Below are positions 38,518 through 50,382 of a stretch of 64,000 bases of DNA, one piece after another. Location: the NCBI GenBank assembly GCA_037576215.1, contig JBANDB010000006.1, positions 1,612,001-1,676,000 of the forward strand, given 5' to 3'. Numbering within the stretch: position 1 is the stretch's first letter; every line of letters begins with the position of its first letter. This DNA comes from Armillaria gallica. Lineage: Eukaryota; Basidiomycota; Agaricomycetes; Agaricales; Physalacriaceae. Under the pieces are notes generated by a model, which worked only from the letters and a program-made list of their open reading frames with translations, was not told the origin of the DNA and ran no database searches. The position numbers were made by a program, and so were the translations under genes.

Positions 38518-38612
38518 TTATTTTATAAAGTGTTTGATATATATATGATATATGAAATATGAAAAGTGTTTGAAATAATTTTATTCATCTGTCTTAAGAA
38601 AAGTTAGTCAAG

Positions 38613-39281
38613 CTACGGTACAAGACGCGAATTCGTATCGTTCGAAAGGGCTATGTCAGACCATCTATAGATGTGGTCGGGACACAACCTATTGATAAGC
38701 CGGAGGACAAAGTGTTGGCAGTTATTGGTCACCAAGTTGTAGGGTCCAAAATCATCCTCTACTATGGCCTTGCCTGCAAGAAAAGAATATATCTATCAGC
38801 GTTAAATTTTCCAGCAAGAAGCAGTGACGCACTTACATGTCGCTGCAATATCTTGGAATTCCATTGTTGTGTACCCTACGACGGGATTGCTCAGCACCAG
38901 CTTCCCCATGTCGCTGTCGCCGTATACTATCGAAGCCCTGATCTTCACTTTCTTGAGATCATTGGTATAGATCTCGTACATCTCCATTTCGTTGGAGTTG
39001 GAGGCATCGCGTGTTACAATAACGAACCAGTGTGCGAGCGTATTTGCCGAAATCCGTTTCGACCAGGAAGGGTTGTAGCTGTTGCGAAGGGTTATCGCAG
39101 ATGGAGAAGTTGTCGGGGAGGCATCTAGTTGTCGCTTAGCGACACGAACGCAACGAGTCTGAGATTCAGCCATAGATAACAGAGCAGGTGACGACACTAG
39201 CGGCGAGCGTAAGGTGTACGGAGGCCTAAGTGCAACCATGAGAACCACAATGATAGTATATATTTCAGTAACAAACCTCAT
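38613..39281 (-). CDS. Papain-fold-like (LRAT/PPPDE/NlpC-type) protein, possibly secreted or chimeric
   Basis: Two exons joined by an intron at about 38770-38835. The first contains SANTLAHWFVIVTRDASNSN, with a His in the pattern H-W-x-x-x-V. The second contains GPYNLVTNNCQHFVLRLINR, where N-N-C-Q-H-F resembles the Cys motif of LRAT-like and PPPDE-type papain folds. The His-to-Cys order matches circularly permuted members. Taken from the ATG at 39281, the protein starts MRFVTEIYTIIVVLMVALRP, a plausible signal peptide or anchor, and is about 200 residues long, ending SNDTNSRLVP. An alternative model begins at 39517 inside a CipC-like gene and splices in frame into this one (intron 39159-39276), giving a fusion. 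I cannot choose between them from sequence. Family assignment is by motif only. Confidence 0.6.
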
Positions 39282-39517
39282 ACGACACCGCGGCAGCAAT
39301 CAACTTGTAAGAGAGCTGGGCCTTGTGAGGTGCGTTGACGACCTGAGCAACGACGAAATGAACATGAGGACATGTAAGAAATATCACAGGTTGAACTGAC
39401 CTGGTCGTAGGCTTGAGCTTGATCAGAGTCTGAATCGTTGACCCAACCAGGTATTGGAGATGAGAGTGAGTTGTGAGAAAGGATACGGAATGGCGCCGTT
39501 CTTTTATCTGAGTTCAT
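39277..39517 (-). pseudogene. 5' half of a CipC-like (DUF3759) gene
   Basis: Two exons (39401-39517 and 39277-39342) encode MNSDKRTAPFRILSHNSLSS then GWVNDSDSDQAQAYDQ, spliced to VVNAPHKAQLSYKLIAAAVS-YE. This matches the N-terminal half of fungal CipC, the concanamycin-induced stress protein, up to the conserved site where an intron normally leads to AAKAYED. That second half is missing: downstream DNA belongs to the papain-fold-like gene. The piece is therefore a truncated copy, or the first two exons of a chimeric gene. Its donor site and frame are intact. Confidence 0.65.
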
Positions 39518-40820
39518 ACGATAAATTTAGCTTATGGTGGAGTTATTTTCGTCCGTACATGCCACGCGCGGTTAAGGGCTGATAATTCGTGGGCCTCCTT
39601 CTCATCAGAATAATGCTGTAATGCCAAGCCAGAGTTCATCCGGAATCAGGAACAGGTACTGAAAATTAGAAACACGAGAAGTATACCTTCTAAGGGCATG
39701 AAAGTAATATACAGAAGTCCCATCATCTTGAACGATGCGAGTTTCCTCGAACACTGGGTCCAAAGAAGTTTCTAGAAGACGAACAACGATTGAGATCGTT
39801 GGTAGCTCACGGCACCAGAACATATGAGACGTGTGTTTGACGTTTTCGCCATAGACACTGGATGGAGATCTTCTTGTGGATCGGAGCTTGCACGTTTTCG
39901 GTCAATATCCTTTTCCCGAGTGATGCAGGTCAAACCTATTTCATCACTACCGACCACAAGGCTCGTCCAACGCTATACAAGGACATAGATATTCTCGTAA
40001 TGTCAAGCAAGCAGTTTTGAAGGCGGCAACAGGCTGGAGGACTGTAATCGATTTTAGCTATTGCGCCCTCGCCTACGACATCTAAAACGGACATACATCT
40101 CATGCTCTTAGTTTTTTGATGGTACAAACGTCTTTTGCCACAAGTGAGGTGAAAGAAGAAGTAACGCGTAGGCCTTCCTCTGCCAATACGTTATACATAT
40201 TTTTCTGAAGAGAGGGATCAGATAATGGATTCTCAAGAGACGTGGCAAACGCACGGTGTCCGTCGTATCCACTTGGACGCCCAGTTGGCTCATGTATGGA
40301 ACATAGAGAGGTTGGGCGAGGCGAGTGGACAAAGTTGGTGTCTGGTTATAAGCATTGGTTTTCGGGGGAGGGAGTGTACTAAGAACTTCACAGACAAGCT
40401 AACGTTTAGCCCAATCTTGCTCCCGTGACTCTGGATCCTGGATTGATTCTGGGACGCATTGCAGAAATTGCGGTCATCATAAAATTTACCGACGACTGAC
40501 CTCAACTGCGCCGCGGGATCATGAAGAGCCCGGTTAAAGACCCCCAGAGCTTACGGAGAACTTTGATGCAACAGCCTCAAGGGTCCGAGAAGATTACTTA
40601 TCAGCCAGCGGAGATTTCAGTTCAACGACGTTGCACAGTGGACCTGTCATATTTGTATTATCAAAGCAGAGAGACTTGAATCCTCTTTCTACATTAGCGC
40701 AAATGAAAATGACCGCATGTACACATGAACCCGATGACCGACGACTCGGAATTCTATACGGAGGACTTGAGCGCGAAAGGCACAGGGGCCGTTGCGGCGG
40801 TTGCCGCACAGCAATGACGA
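39518..40820. other. Accessory region without a recognised gene
   Basis: Minus-strand frames at 39605-39823, 39772-39957 and 39936-40127 could be exons of an unknown gene (for example the block RLLETSLDPVFEETRIVQDD), but they do not join convincingly and show no known motif. No repeats were noticed before the fold-back element at 40821. Confidence 0.35.
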
Positions 40821-41003
40821 AGCTGGGTGGCGACTATTTTTGGATGGTAAAAATAGAATCAAAATCTGAGATCAGGAATGTGGGCGAGGCAAAATCCTTC
40901 GATATTTCCTTATTGAGGAATTCCCCTGATTCTGACTGAGGTAAAATCCGACATTTCGCACTTTGATTCTATTTTGACCGCCCAAAATGGTCGCCCCCCA
41001 GCT
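40821..41003. repeat. Fold-back (MITE-like) element
   Basis: The two ends are inverted repeats of about 45 bp: AGCTGGGTGGCGACTATTTT at 40821 faces its reverse complement ending at 41003, and both arms share AAAATAGAATCAAA. The arms differ at roughly one base in six with a one-base gap. The interior (about 90 bp) has no coding frame. Both ends carry AGCT, which could be a 4-bp target duplication but is palindromic, so this is ambiguous. No transposase is present in the window. Confidence 0.65.
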
Positions 41004-42060
41004 GTGTACGGGGAATGTAGACCTCGCCTAGTCGACGGCGCATAGGCTACGGCGCGCAGTATCAGAATGGATGACGAGCTGCAATGGCAGTGCAGGATCA
41101 ATGGACGATGAAGTTCCCGGAGCTTTAAATAACCGCTTTGGAGAACTCTTGTTGATTCTGAGCTGAAAACAATTCATTTCGACTTCCAGTGAATGATGCT
41201 GACCTGCTACACAGCCTGCATACAATTTTCTGGGGTCTTGTTGGATCCGGAATCGCTGGCGTCAATCCAGTACAAGTACTGAGGGTGTCCGGGGACACTC
41301 ATGACGGAAGCATGCTTCTCCTTTGCACTCCTGGACTGCCTGAGTTTTTGCACAATGGAAATCCGTTGTGGCGCTGGAAAAGTTTCTTTACAGTTTCCGT
41401 CCGGCCAGAAGCAGAATTCTCCCTGCCAAAATCTGATTTCCAACAGATGGAGATATGTATACGTCTAAGAAAACGTTTTCAGCTCCGTGAACCATTTCTA
41501 TCAAGTTTCCTTTGAGCCGAAATTATTGGGAGCAGGAGTGCCGGGATACGTTGCTTCGTGCACGTTGCCTCTTTGGCGCCGGCCTTGGCTTGGCGAGCCC
41601 CTCAGCCTCCGCTGTGGTCGTCCGTGCGACCGTCAGACTTCGATGCAACGCGGAGAACGAGATGGCAGATATACTGACAGCGAAATAGCCTGAGCATGGT
41701 GTCCAGGACACAAGGATGTTACATAATTCAAGAAACCAAGGAAGAAACAACGGAGAACTTGATCTTATAGTAAATACAGGCGGGAAGTTTCGGGTCGGGT
41801 AGACCTTGTTTACCAGCAAGGTAATAGGGCAGAGACTGATGCAAGTTAACTGGTCCCTCGTGCGCCTAGTGGTACTTAAAATTCTCTAACGCTTCATTAA
41901 TGTTACAGTAGGAGTCAGTTTCACAGCAAAGAACCGGTATGTCAATTTGGCAAAAATATTTCTCGATTGCTCAGCAATTTGGTCTCGTTAACATCTCAGA
42001 CTATCCAAGCTCTGCAGCTGGGTGTGTACAATCTTGCTTTGCATAAATATTGCATTTCTA
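41004..42060. other. Accessory region without a recognised gene
   Basis: An ATG-to-TGA frame at 41189-41515 (108 residues, starting MNDADLLHSLHTIFWGLVGS) is the longest. It overlaps a minus-strand frame of similar size and has no known motif. The last 200 bp before 42060 are the 3' side of riboflavin synthase. Confidence 0.3.
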
Positions 42061-42926
42061 TTAATTGATACCCTGCTTTGCCAACACCTCTGCTACGATT
42101 TTCTCGATTAGAGGACGCAATTGCCCGCCCTCTCCAGCAAGAGCAGCAGAGACGCTCTTCTCGACGTATTTCCCAACCATGTCCACCTCAATATTTACCT
42201 TGGCTCCAATCGTCTTCTTGCTAAGGGTGATCTTCTCCTGAGTGTGTTGAATGAGCATAACACTGAACGATCTCTTGGAGTCATTTACGTCCGTCAACGT
42301 CAGCGAAGTTCCATCAATGGTAACGTAGCCCTTCGGAATCAAATATGGAAGCAAAGACGGCCGAGATTCAGAGGACTCAAGAAGCTCGAAAGAGAGACGC
42401 AGCGAGTCTCCATCAGCTGAACGGTCAATGATAGTCGCTGTCGTATCGACATGGCCCTAGAGCAGTGTCAAACAGGACTGCAAACAAATGGGGTATAGAA
42501 CGCACCTGTACAAAATGACCACCGAATCTCACATGAGGCGCCATTGCACGCTCTAGGTTGAGCTGATCACCGACAAGGCGTTCACCTGTGCCCCACCAAG
42601 TCAACAACCGCGGGGTAGCGCCCAAATAGAACAAGCCCAGATTCACCTAGATCCGTTCGCTCCAACGTCTCATTTGCTAGCCAGACCTTGAAGTATCCTC
42701 CAGATGCCGTCTTGTCAAATTCTGTGACTGTTAAACAGGCTCCGTTGACAGCAATGGAGTCGCCAATGTTGCAATCGACCAGAATCGGTGCAGAGTCGGT
42801 GACTGTGAGCGTGCATCCGCCGGCATCGACGACGATGTCGGAAACTGTCCCGAGGTGTTCAATCTACATGGTGGTTAGAAAGGAAGCATGACGGTGGCCA
42901 GCAAAGCGTACAAGGCCGGTGAACAT
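42061..42926 (-). CDS. RIB5: Riboflavin synthase
   Basis: This enzyme dismutates two 6,7-dimethyl-8-ribityllumazine molecules, the last step of riboflavin synthesis. ATG at 42926. Exon 1 encodes only MFTGL; after a 49-nt intron the family N-terminus continues IEHLGTVSDIVVDAGGCTLT. The first lumazine-binding domain has CNIGDSIAVNGACLTVTEFD. A second intron gives LGERLVGDQLNLERAMAPHV-RFGGHFVQ. The second domain has GYVTIDGTSLTLTDV and ends near VDMVGKYVEKSV, then a short C-terminal helix ending AKQGIN. The tandem-domain layout and length (about 230 residues) are normal. It is divergent to a small membrane-protein gene with only 66 bp between the two start codons. Confidence 0.93.
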
Positions 42927-42992
42927 GGTGCAGTTGGGGCCGAGTAAAGCTTCCGGCAAACTGGCACAAACTGAGATTGTTTGGTTACCTTC

Positions 42993-43243
42993 ATGGCTAA
43001 AAAGGCGCCAAAGCCGAAGAGCAAGCCAGCAGCAGTACAGGGTAGCCGGACGCTGTTGCAGTCCTACCTTAGTGCGCCCCAGCTCTGTTTCGTGTGGACT
43101 TATCTCACAGTTTTGCAGACCTCCCGGCGAATACCCGTCTTCGTCTGTCGCTGGGCTTCGTCGCCTTTGCCGGCGTAGGTCTCCTGGTATCAGACTGGCT
43201 GGAAGCACGAATTCCTCCACCTCCACGCGCCTCTCAACAGTAA
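42993..43243 (+). CDS. Tiny single-pass membrane protein
   Basis: Two exons. Exon 1 encodes MAKKAPKPKSKPAAVQ, a Lys/Pro-rich start. A GT/AG intron (about 43042-43106) leads to DLPANTRLRLSLGFVAFAGV, GLLVSDWLEARIPPPPRASQ-Q and TAA at 43241-43243. The product is about 57 residues with one transmembrane helix and a basic cytosolic or matrix-facing end. It looks like the small tail-anchored subunits of mitochondrial or ER complexes, but I cannot name it. The spliced frame, the short divergent spacing to RIB5 and the sensible topology support a real gene. Confidence 0.55.
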
Positions 43244-43303
43244 ATGCTGAATAGAGTGAGCTACATGATACATGACTGTGGAATACATAATTGAATGCCG
43301 GAT

Positions 43304-44097
43304 TCAGAATGTCTGATAGGACGGTGTTTTGAAGTCAGGGAATGGCCGCGCGCTTGGTCGTCGAAACAAGGGGTCGAGAGGATGGGGATCCTCAGATTGC
43401 GAGTAGGCTGCAGGCGGTACCGTAGGAGGAGCAAATGCTAATCTGTCTTCTTCTCCGTCTCTTCTGGGAATCGCTGTCCAGAACTGTACTCCCATGTCTG
43501 CTTTTCCCAGTCTGGCTGCAAATCCTCCATGCCGCTGCCTCTTTTCCTCCTTGTGAAGACCGACCGCACAAATCCCCACCAAGAGTCAAAGAACAGCAGC
43601 AGATAGATCGCAGCGAGGGCGACAGTGATACAGAGAACGGTGATTCCAACAATCTTCCACTGTCTTCCGCCGTTAGACGAGTCTGTCGACTGCGCGTTAG
43701 ATTCTTTGGTAGTGCCTATATGTGTAGGCGGCAGGCCGGTGCTAGTGACCTCGCTTTCGGGGGAAGCGCTTATTGTACTGGTCGACGGCTGGGTTTGTTG
43801 GATAGGTATAGATGAGGTCGAAGCTGGTGAAGGCGTCTGGTCGCTGTTCTCGTGTGTATGTGCAGAGTCTGTTGTCGTCGATGGCTTCTGGCTCTCGCTC
43901 GTAGACGTAGAAGAAACGATGAAAGTAGAACTCGCTCGCATTATAGTATTCGTTTCAGCGGGTGTCCTAGAAGTGGTGGATCCTATAGTTGGAATGAGGC
44001 CAAGACCGAAATCTCGAGCAGAGATAGTGTAGCTGGTCGTAGGGAAGGCGAAGACTTGAAGAACCAGCAAGTGTGTTAGAAGTATCTGGAGGAGCAT
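43304..44097 (-). CDS. Ser/Thr-rich type I membrane protein
   Basis: ATG at 44097 begins a signal peptide (MLLQILLTHLLVLQVFAFPT). About 120 residues of Ser/Thr/Pro-rich, probably O-glycosylated, extracellular sequence follow. One transmembrane helix then appears (IVGITVLCITVALAAIYLLL) and a charged cytosolic tail (FTRRKRGSGMEDLQPDWEKQ). This frame stops at 43438. The adjacent frame continues with a Pro-rich tail ending PFPDFKTPSYQTF at 43304, so I place the true end there and suspect a one-base error in the AG-rich run near 43444-43452. The architecture recalls wall-stress sensors of the WSC/MID2 type, but there is no WSC Cys domain, so this is only an analogy. Confidence 0.65.
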
Positions 44098-44275
44098 CGA
44101 GGTTTTTTTTGAAGATTTTGCTCCACGGCGGGCTTGATGTTGTGGTTGTCAAAGAAAGTAAGAATCTCAGGCGTCCGTTTCTTATGTCCAAAATATCACG
44201 TGTTCGCCGAAATGCGTCTATATGGACCTACAACTGTCCATTCATGTACATCCTTGGGTTAAACAAATTCCTGAA

Positions 44276-47200
44276 TCATTCTGCCAGTTTGACCAACATA
44301 GGCCAGTCCGGACTTCTCTTGCACATCTCTCTAAACGCACCCCCCACCCGCTGCAACAGTTCCCTCGGTTTCCCAAATTCAACAATCTCGCCTTGGTCTA
44401 GAACAAGGATACGGTCATAATCTATGATCGTTTTCAGCCGGTGAGCGATAGTTATGACGATAGCGCTAGAAAGCTCTTCCCGAATCGTTCGTTGGATCTG
44501 TAAGAATTTTTTATATCAACCTCTGCACTTCGCGCGTTTGCAAAATAGACAAACCTGATCATCCAGATGCGAGTCAATCTGAGACGTTGCCTCGTCCATA
44601 ATAATTACGTTTGTCCGCCTCAACATCGCCCGGGCCAACGCCACGAGCTGCCGTTCGCCCCCGCTCAAGGATCCTTGACTGATAGGCATATCAAGGAAGT
44701 CAGTCGTGGTATGGTGCAGAACGTCCATCATATGGCATCTCTCCACAACTTCCATGCATTCCTGCAAAGTATTCTGATCTAGAGGATCCAGATTACTGCG
44801 CAAAGTGCCAGAGAAAAGAGAGACGTCCTGGCTGACGATGGTCTAAACGGATGACTGAGGATGATTAGAAGGTTACATATAAACAAAGCTTACGATACGG
44901 GTCCTCAGGTCCTCGAGGCCGATCTTTGAGATGTCAATGCCGTCTATGCTGAAAAGATTATCAGACCATTAACCCTATTCCTAAGCCTAGCAACGCACGA
45001 TATTTTTCCGCCAGCCGGCTCGACCATGCGCAAAAGCGAAAGCGCTAACGTAGACTTTCCTGCATGGGACATAAGACTTAGATTCGCCCATGTAAATACA
45101 GCACTCACCAGACCCCGTTCTCCCAACCTGATATCGAGATTAGCCACTCAAAGGTCCTATCAGAATACAGACGTACCACGCCAATTTTCTCGATGGGTTA
45201 ATAATGAAAGAAAGACCCTTCAATACCGCGGGCAGGACCGGCGCGTACTTGACAACAAGATCCTCGACAACAAGCTCTCCAGAATTCGACGGCCAGTACG
45301 CCGGGGGCCTCGACTTCTCTATGATAGCAGGTGCCTCCTGCGGAACATCGAGGTACTCGACAACACGTTCCACGCTGTTAAAGTCTAACTCCAACTGTGC
45401 TGCAACTCTACAAAGGAGGATCAGCACTGCAGAACTCACGACGGTCATGATCACCCTACCTAACGAGCTGTCGACTAGCTTCGGCAAAGATGCCAGATTG
45501 TACTATGACAATGGCGGCAGCTCCACTTCGTACTCCCATCCACAGCGCAAAGACGGTTGTGGCGAAAACAACAACAGATCCTAGACCTAAGGAGAGAATA
45601 AGCTCCTCAACGAATATTGATGGCAGGTGCATACAGTCGTATCTCCATCTGAGCCATCCACTTACTAACCACTAGCAAAAAAGAATGAGAGTAATATATC
45701 AGGACTATTCCAAGTTACCTACATATACGTGGTCAAAGGTTTGAAACCTATCAACCTATAACCGGAAGTGTCAGCATACATTTACAGCACGCTAAACACA
45801 ACCGCCTCACCTTGACGTAAAATGCATTCTGATACCTTTGCTCCATCCCAAACGCTCTGACATGAACTATCCCTCTCAAAAGTTCGTCGAACCCTGCAAA
45901 AGCAGGCGAGAGCGACACTGACTCCAATCTTCTGAGATCACGCGACGCCCTGATATACGACGGTGCCAAGCGAATGTACAACCAAGCGATGAACAGCGCA
46001 AAGGGTGCAAACGTCGGGACGACCACAAGGACAACCAAGAAAGATGCTACAAAGTCAAGGATCCCTGAGAGGCATTGCCTCGCGGAATTTTGTAAAGCTC
46101 CGTCGATAGTGTTGATATCACTGGTGAATCGATTCAGTATCCGGCCTATGGGCGTGGTATCGAAGAAGCGTGACGGGGCGCGTGTGATTCGGCGGAGCAG
46201 CGATATGAAGATCGAGCGGGAAGCTTGCAAGCTCGCATAGTAACCTAGAGATATGTAGGAGACGACGGAAAATGCTCCGGCCATTGAGATATAGAAGTAT
46301 ACCATGAGCCAAGGCTTTACATCGGTATCTGGAGAGGGGAATCCTCTCCAAGGGTATTTCACGCTGGAGGTTATGATGGGGGTTATGAATGCGGTCAAGG
46401 TGGTGTGGTCTTCGTACGCCTCTCCCCACGCCGAGAGGAAGACCTGATTGCCGATGTTGATGGAACGAATCAGGAGCATGAGAGAAACCGTTAGTATCCA
46501 GGAAATAATGCCTGCTGCTCGGATGTAAGTCAAATATGTCCTCCAGGAGACACGGCCCTCGGCTCGAGCTTCCACTTGGATGAGTTTCCCGTTTCCAGAC
46601 TTGAGCTGGGGTTTACACAGCTCAGTATCGTTATCGACCTCGTCCGCTTCGTTCACAGCTGTTGTCGCGGATGACTCCAAATTCTCATCAGACGCAAATG
46701 GCTGGTCCTCCGTATCGATGACTTTGTGTAAAACACCCCGATCTTCGAGCTCTTGCACAGATCCCTGCTGCAGGACTTTCCCGTGGGATAGCTCTATGAT
46801 ATGGGAAGTGATTGAAAGGCAAAGACCGATATGATGCGTCACTAGAATGATAGTACGACCCTTGGCAAGGTTTCCAGATAAGCAGTTTTGCACGAGATGC
46901 TGCGCGGTGTGCATATCCACTGCTGCAAGCCTGAAAAGAGGTTATTAAGCTTAACTACATCATATAGACGAGCGAAGACCTACGGATCGTCAAGAAGAAT
47001 GCACTAAAATAAATATTGTCAGTGACAGATCGTACATAAAGACGACGCAAACCTTAGCTTCCGAATACATGGCCCGAGCAAGGGCGATTCTCGCTCTTTG
47101 GCCTCCACTGAGTGTTATTCCCTTCTCTCCAATTTCTGTGAAAATATGAAGCGCCAACACTTCATGACGAAGGGATGAGATGTACCAGTCATGTCACCAG

Positions 47201-50200
47201 CCTCGAGTACATCCAGGTCTTTCACCAAAGCACAGGCTTCCACAACGGCATTATATCTCTCTTCGTCGTAACCGAAAGATGACCCAAATATGATATTGTC
47301 ACGAATGGTAGCATGTTCTAGCCCTGGAAAACAGTCTATAGCCTCGCTTGTTTCCGGTCTACGAAGAATGGAAACCTACATGGATTTTGGGCGCAGTAAG
47401 CCACTTGATGGAACTGTTTATTCAAGAACACACTGCCAGACAAGCAATGCATCTCTGAGAAACAAACAATAGATGAAAAACTGCATAGCGACGGATTAGT
47501 ACAATGAACACTGACCTCCCAGTAGAGCAGATAACATCGCGCTTTTACCACTACCTGTTGATCCACTGATCACCGTCAGTTTGGCATTCGGAAAGACAAC
47601 ATTTAATGGGCCTAATTGAAACTGAGAGAAGGAAGAGGGCGTCTTTGGGGCTGCTCCCCACTCGAAGGTGGCCTCCGAAAATCCTATATACTCCGCATTT
47701 TCAGGAGGGGAAGGGGCAGTGAATGTGGATGCCCACTCAGGCACTTCCTCTTCTTCCAAGAACTTTTCAATGCGCTGCATGGACACGTAAGCTGCTCGCG
47801 TATTAGTCCACGAACGAAAAAGAATAAACTCTGTTTACCGTGAAGTATAGCAAAAATCTGGCCCGGTAGTGAAGTCATGGGCCCTTGAAGCTGCGAAAAA
47901 AGTGCAATGGCGGTGAATGCCTTCGAAACCGTCAGTCGTTGACCTGCTACTAAGGTGTAGCAAAGGAAAGTCGTCAGCGCAGTTGCTGAGGGCATCCATG
48001 TCCTATTTGCCGTGCACAATGTAAGGACTGGGAGGTGAAAAAAATGCAGGACAACAGACCAAATAAAAGAAATCAAGGTGGCCACAATGTTTTCCTTGAC
48101 ACGCCATTTGAGCTCTGTTTCGCGCGCCTTTTCTGTCTTTGATGACCAATGGTACTCTGCAGCCAGAGCTGAGCAATGATATCCTCAGGAAGAACCGTCT
48201 CCTACCCCATCCGTAAAACTTCAGGAATCTTATATTCTGCAGAAGCTCGTTTACGGCGCCCATCCTAGCGTCTTTTGCCTTCCAAGATGCTCTGGTGATC
48301 TAAGGGAAGAGCAGTAAATAAGACAAGGAAGTCAAACAAGAATATGTTGAGGATGTTACCGATATGTTATAGGTAGCAAGCGGATAGTTAAACACGTATG
48401 CGACGAGGACAACGACGACGCCTGAAAGCGCGGCCCATCCCATGACACTGATCTTTCGGTTTGAGTCTGCTATCACTTGCTGGAAAAAAGAGCATACTTG
48501 TATAGGAATACGAGCGCAATGATCAAACGAATCGGCGATGTGATCAATCTAGAGAACTCCCAAAATCTTTGAGATACAGCATACGCGTCGCCTCTGACGA
48601 TAAAGTAAGGTCCCGGATGATACGATTCGAACTGGGAGCTTACTGCATTAAATTGACTATTTTACCAAGATGTGCACCACCTTCATTCTCGGAGCCTTCG
48701 TGCTTCACTTGACCTTCGACATTTTGTCTTCTCAGCGATTTATAATGCAAAGCACAGAATAGTTGTCCACGAGTACGCTCATAGCACCTCCTAGTATGCC
48801 AGCCTTGGAACAGGTCCAGTTGGGCAAAGGAAAGATGTGCCAGAAAAGTGACGGCAGCCCAGTAATACGCATCTTGTCTTGACTCTGGAGTGTCTTTGGC
48901 TAAATCCGACAGTATCTCCTGAAGAGCATATGCCGGAACGAAACCTAAGTAACTTAGTCTTTATCTGTCTATCAGGTATGAGAACTGACCAACAACAGCA
49001 CTCCACAATTCCAGGACAGCATCCAAAATTAGGTCAAGCGAATTAGACACAACCAAAAATCGGATCAAGGAATGATCGGGATATCTGCAAGATCGTAATG
49101 TCGGTGAAGGAACAAGAGATACTGACAACGAACGTACTGTTTATTGTATTCAAGGTATTTGTTGAAGAGATTCTTGTGCCGAAAATAGGGCGATAAACTC
49201 CATACATCACTTTCATTCAGAGTTCGAGCATTGGCAAGGCTGAAGAGTGGTTCGATGAATGAAAAGGTAGACCAACTCCATAGTGTCACATCATCTTCAG
49301 GCATGGACAGCGATATAGATGGCATCTGACATCGCACTTTCAAAAAGAATCCCTCAACACCAATTCAGAAAGCGTACATCTTTGTATTGGGCAATATTTA
49401 GTGCAGGACGCACTCGCTGCACAGGTAGAGTGCCCGCGATGTACACAAAAAGGCTTGCTGTAATCAAGCAGAAAGAATTAAGCACTACTACTCTACCATC
49501 GTAAGTTTTCGTGAATTCCACGCTGAGTCTTGTGAGCGACGTGAAGGCTTGAAGAAAGGCGTAGAGGATTGAAAGATACGGCGGTGTAGCAGGAGGCAGG
49601 ACCAAAGTTCTGCACAAAATATAGCACTGCAAGCAAGGTAAGGGCCCCGATTATTGAAAATAGAAAATACCTACCCACGAAAAGGCTGCCAAAAGGGACG
49701 TCGGGGAAAGCGAAGCACCGTTGAGGACTAGGGCGTATACAAGGCAGCCTACCCAACCAAAAGCTTGGAGACACGCGAGAACAGATAGAGCACGGGTCAC
49801 CGGAACAGATGGTGCTGCAGGTTCTCCGACAGGATCCGCCAGATCCTCCAAGGTCAGGAAGTTTTTGAACGGGGCCACAAAACACCGGTATACTTTCCTG
49901 ATGCCTTTGGGAAAGCGTAGTCTTGACCCAACATCGTAGGCAATTGCATAGACGATGACTGACGACGCGAGCGTCTCCCAGGAAAACATCGACCTGTGGT
50001 AGAGATGGTCAGCAACGCCACCTTGCCACATAGCAACGAGGAAAAGAAGAGCAAAGATCAGTCAACCCAGTGTATGATCTCATACGCAAGAAAGCGTTCG
50101 TATAATAGGGAACTAGAGATTCATCGCAAGAAAAAGGGAAACATGAATATCTCCACTTACACCGAGTCCGTTGTGTTGGATGGAAGACAGTGGAAAGAAG

Positions 50201-50328
50201 AAGAACTGGAAAGCCCCGATTAAGTAAGACCGATCCAACGCGTGACATTACATGCTACCAATCAAGGCAGCGGCGCCAATATTCCGGCTTGCACTCCTAC
50301 CATCGTCATTACCCTCACCCTTCTTCAT
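44276..50328 (-). CDS. ABCC-type full ABC transporter
   Basis: A multidrug-resistance-associated-type exporter (TMD-NBD-TMD-NBD) with an N-terminal extra membrane region. The likely start at 50328 is [23 protein letters not shown]1 includes [20 protein letters not shown] and [21 protein letters not shown], typical of the family. NBD1 has Walker [12 protein letters not shown]-loop region [20 protein letters not shown], signature [15 protein letters not shown] and Walker B CILLDDPLAAVD, with Asp instead of the catalytic Glu as in most ABCC NBD1s. TMD2 covers 45.8-46.5 kb. NBD2 has [20 protein letters not shown] and [12 protein letters not shown] with catalytic Glu. The NBD2 Walker A near 45050-45120 could not be joined cleanly. 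The protein ends MLVKLAE. Transported compounds are unknown. About fifteen introns are present; the exact exon set upstream of 49.9 kb is uncertain. Confidence 0.87.
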
Positions 50329-50382
50329 TCCTGCTAGTTGGCAGGCAAAGGACGACCAAGTAATCCGATAGTCTCTCTCATA

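Noticed and set aside
41189..41515. 108-residue plus-strand open frame near the fold-back element
   Set aside because: No recognisable motif, overlapped by a minus-strand frame of similar length, and no supporting splice pattern. Left as unassigned.
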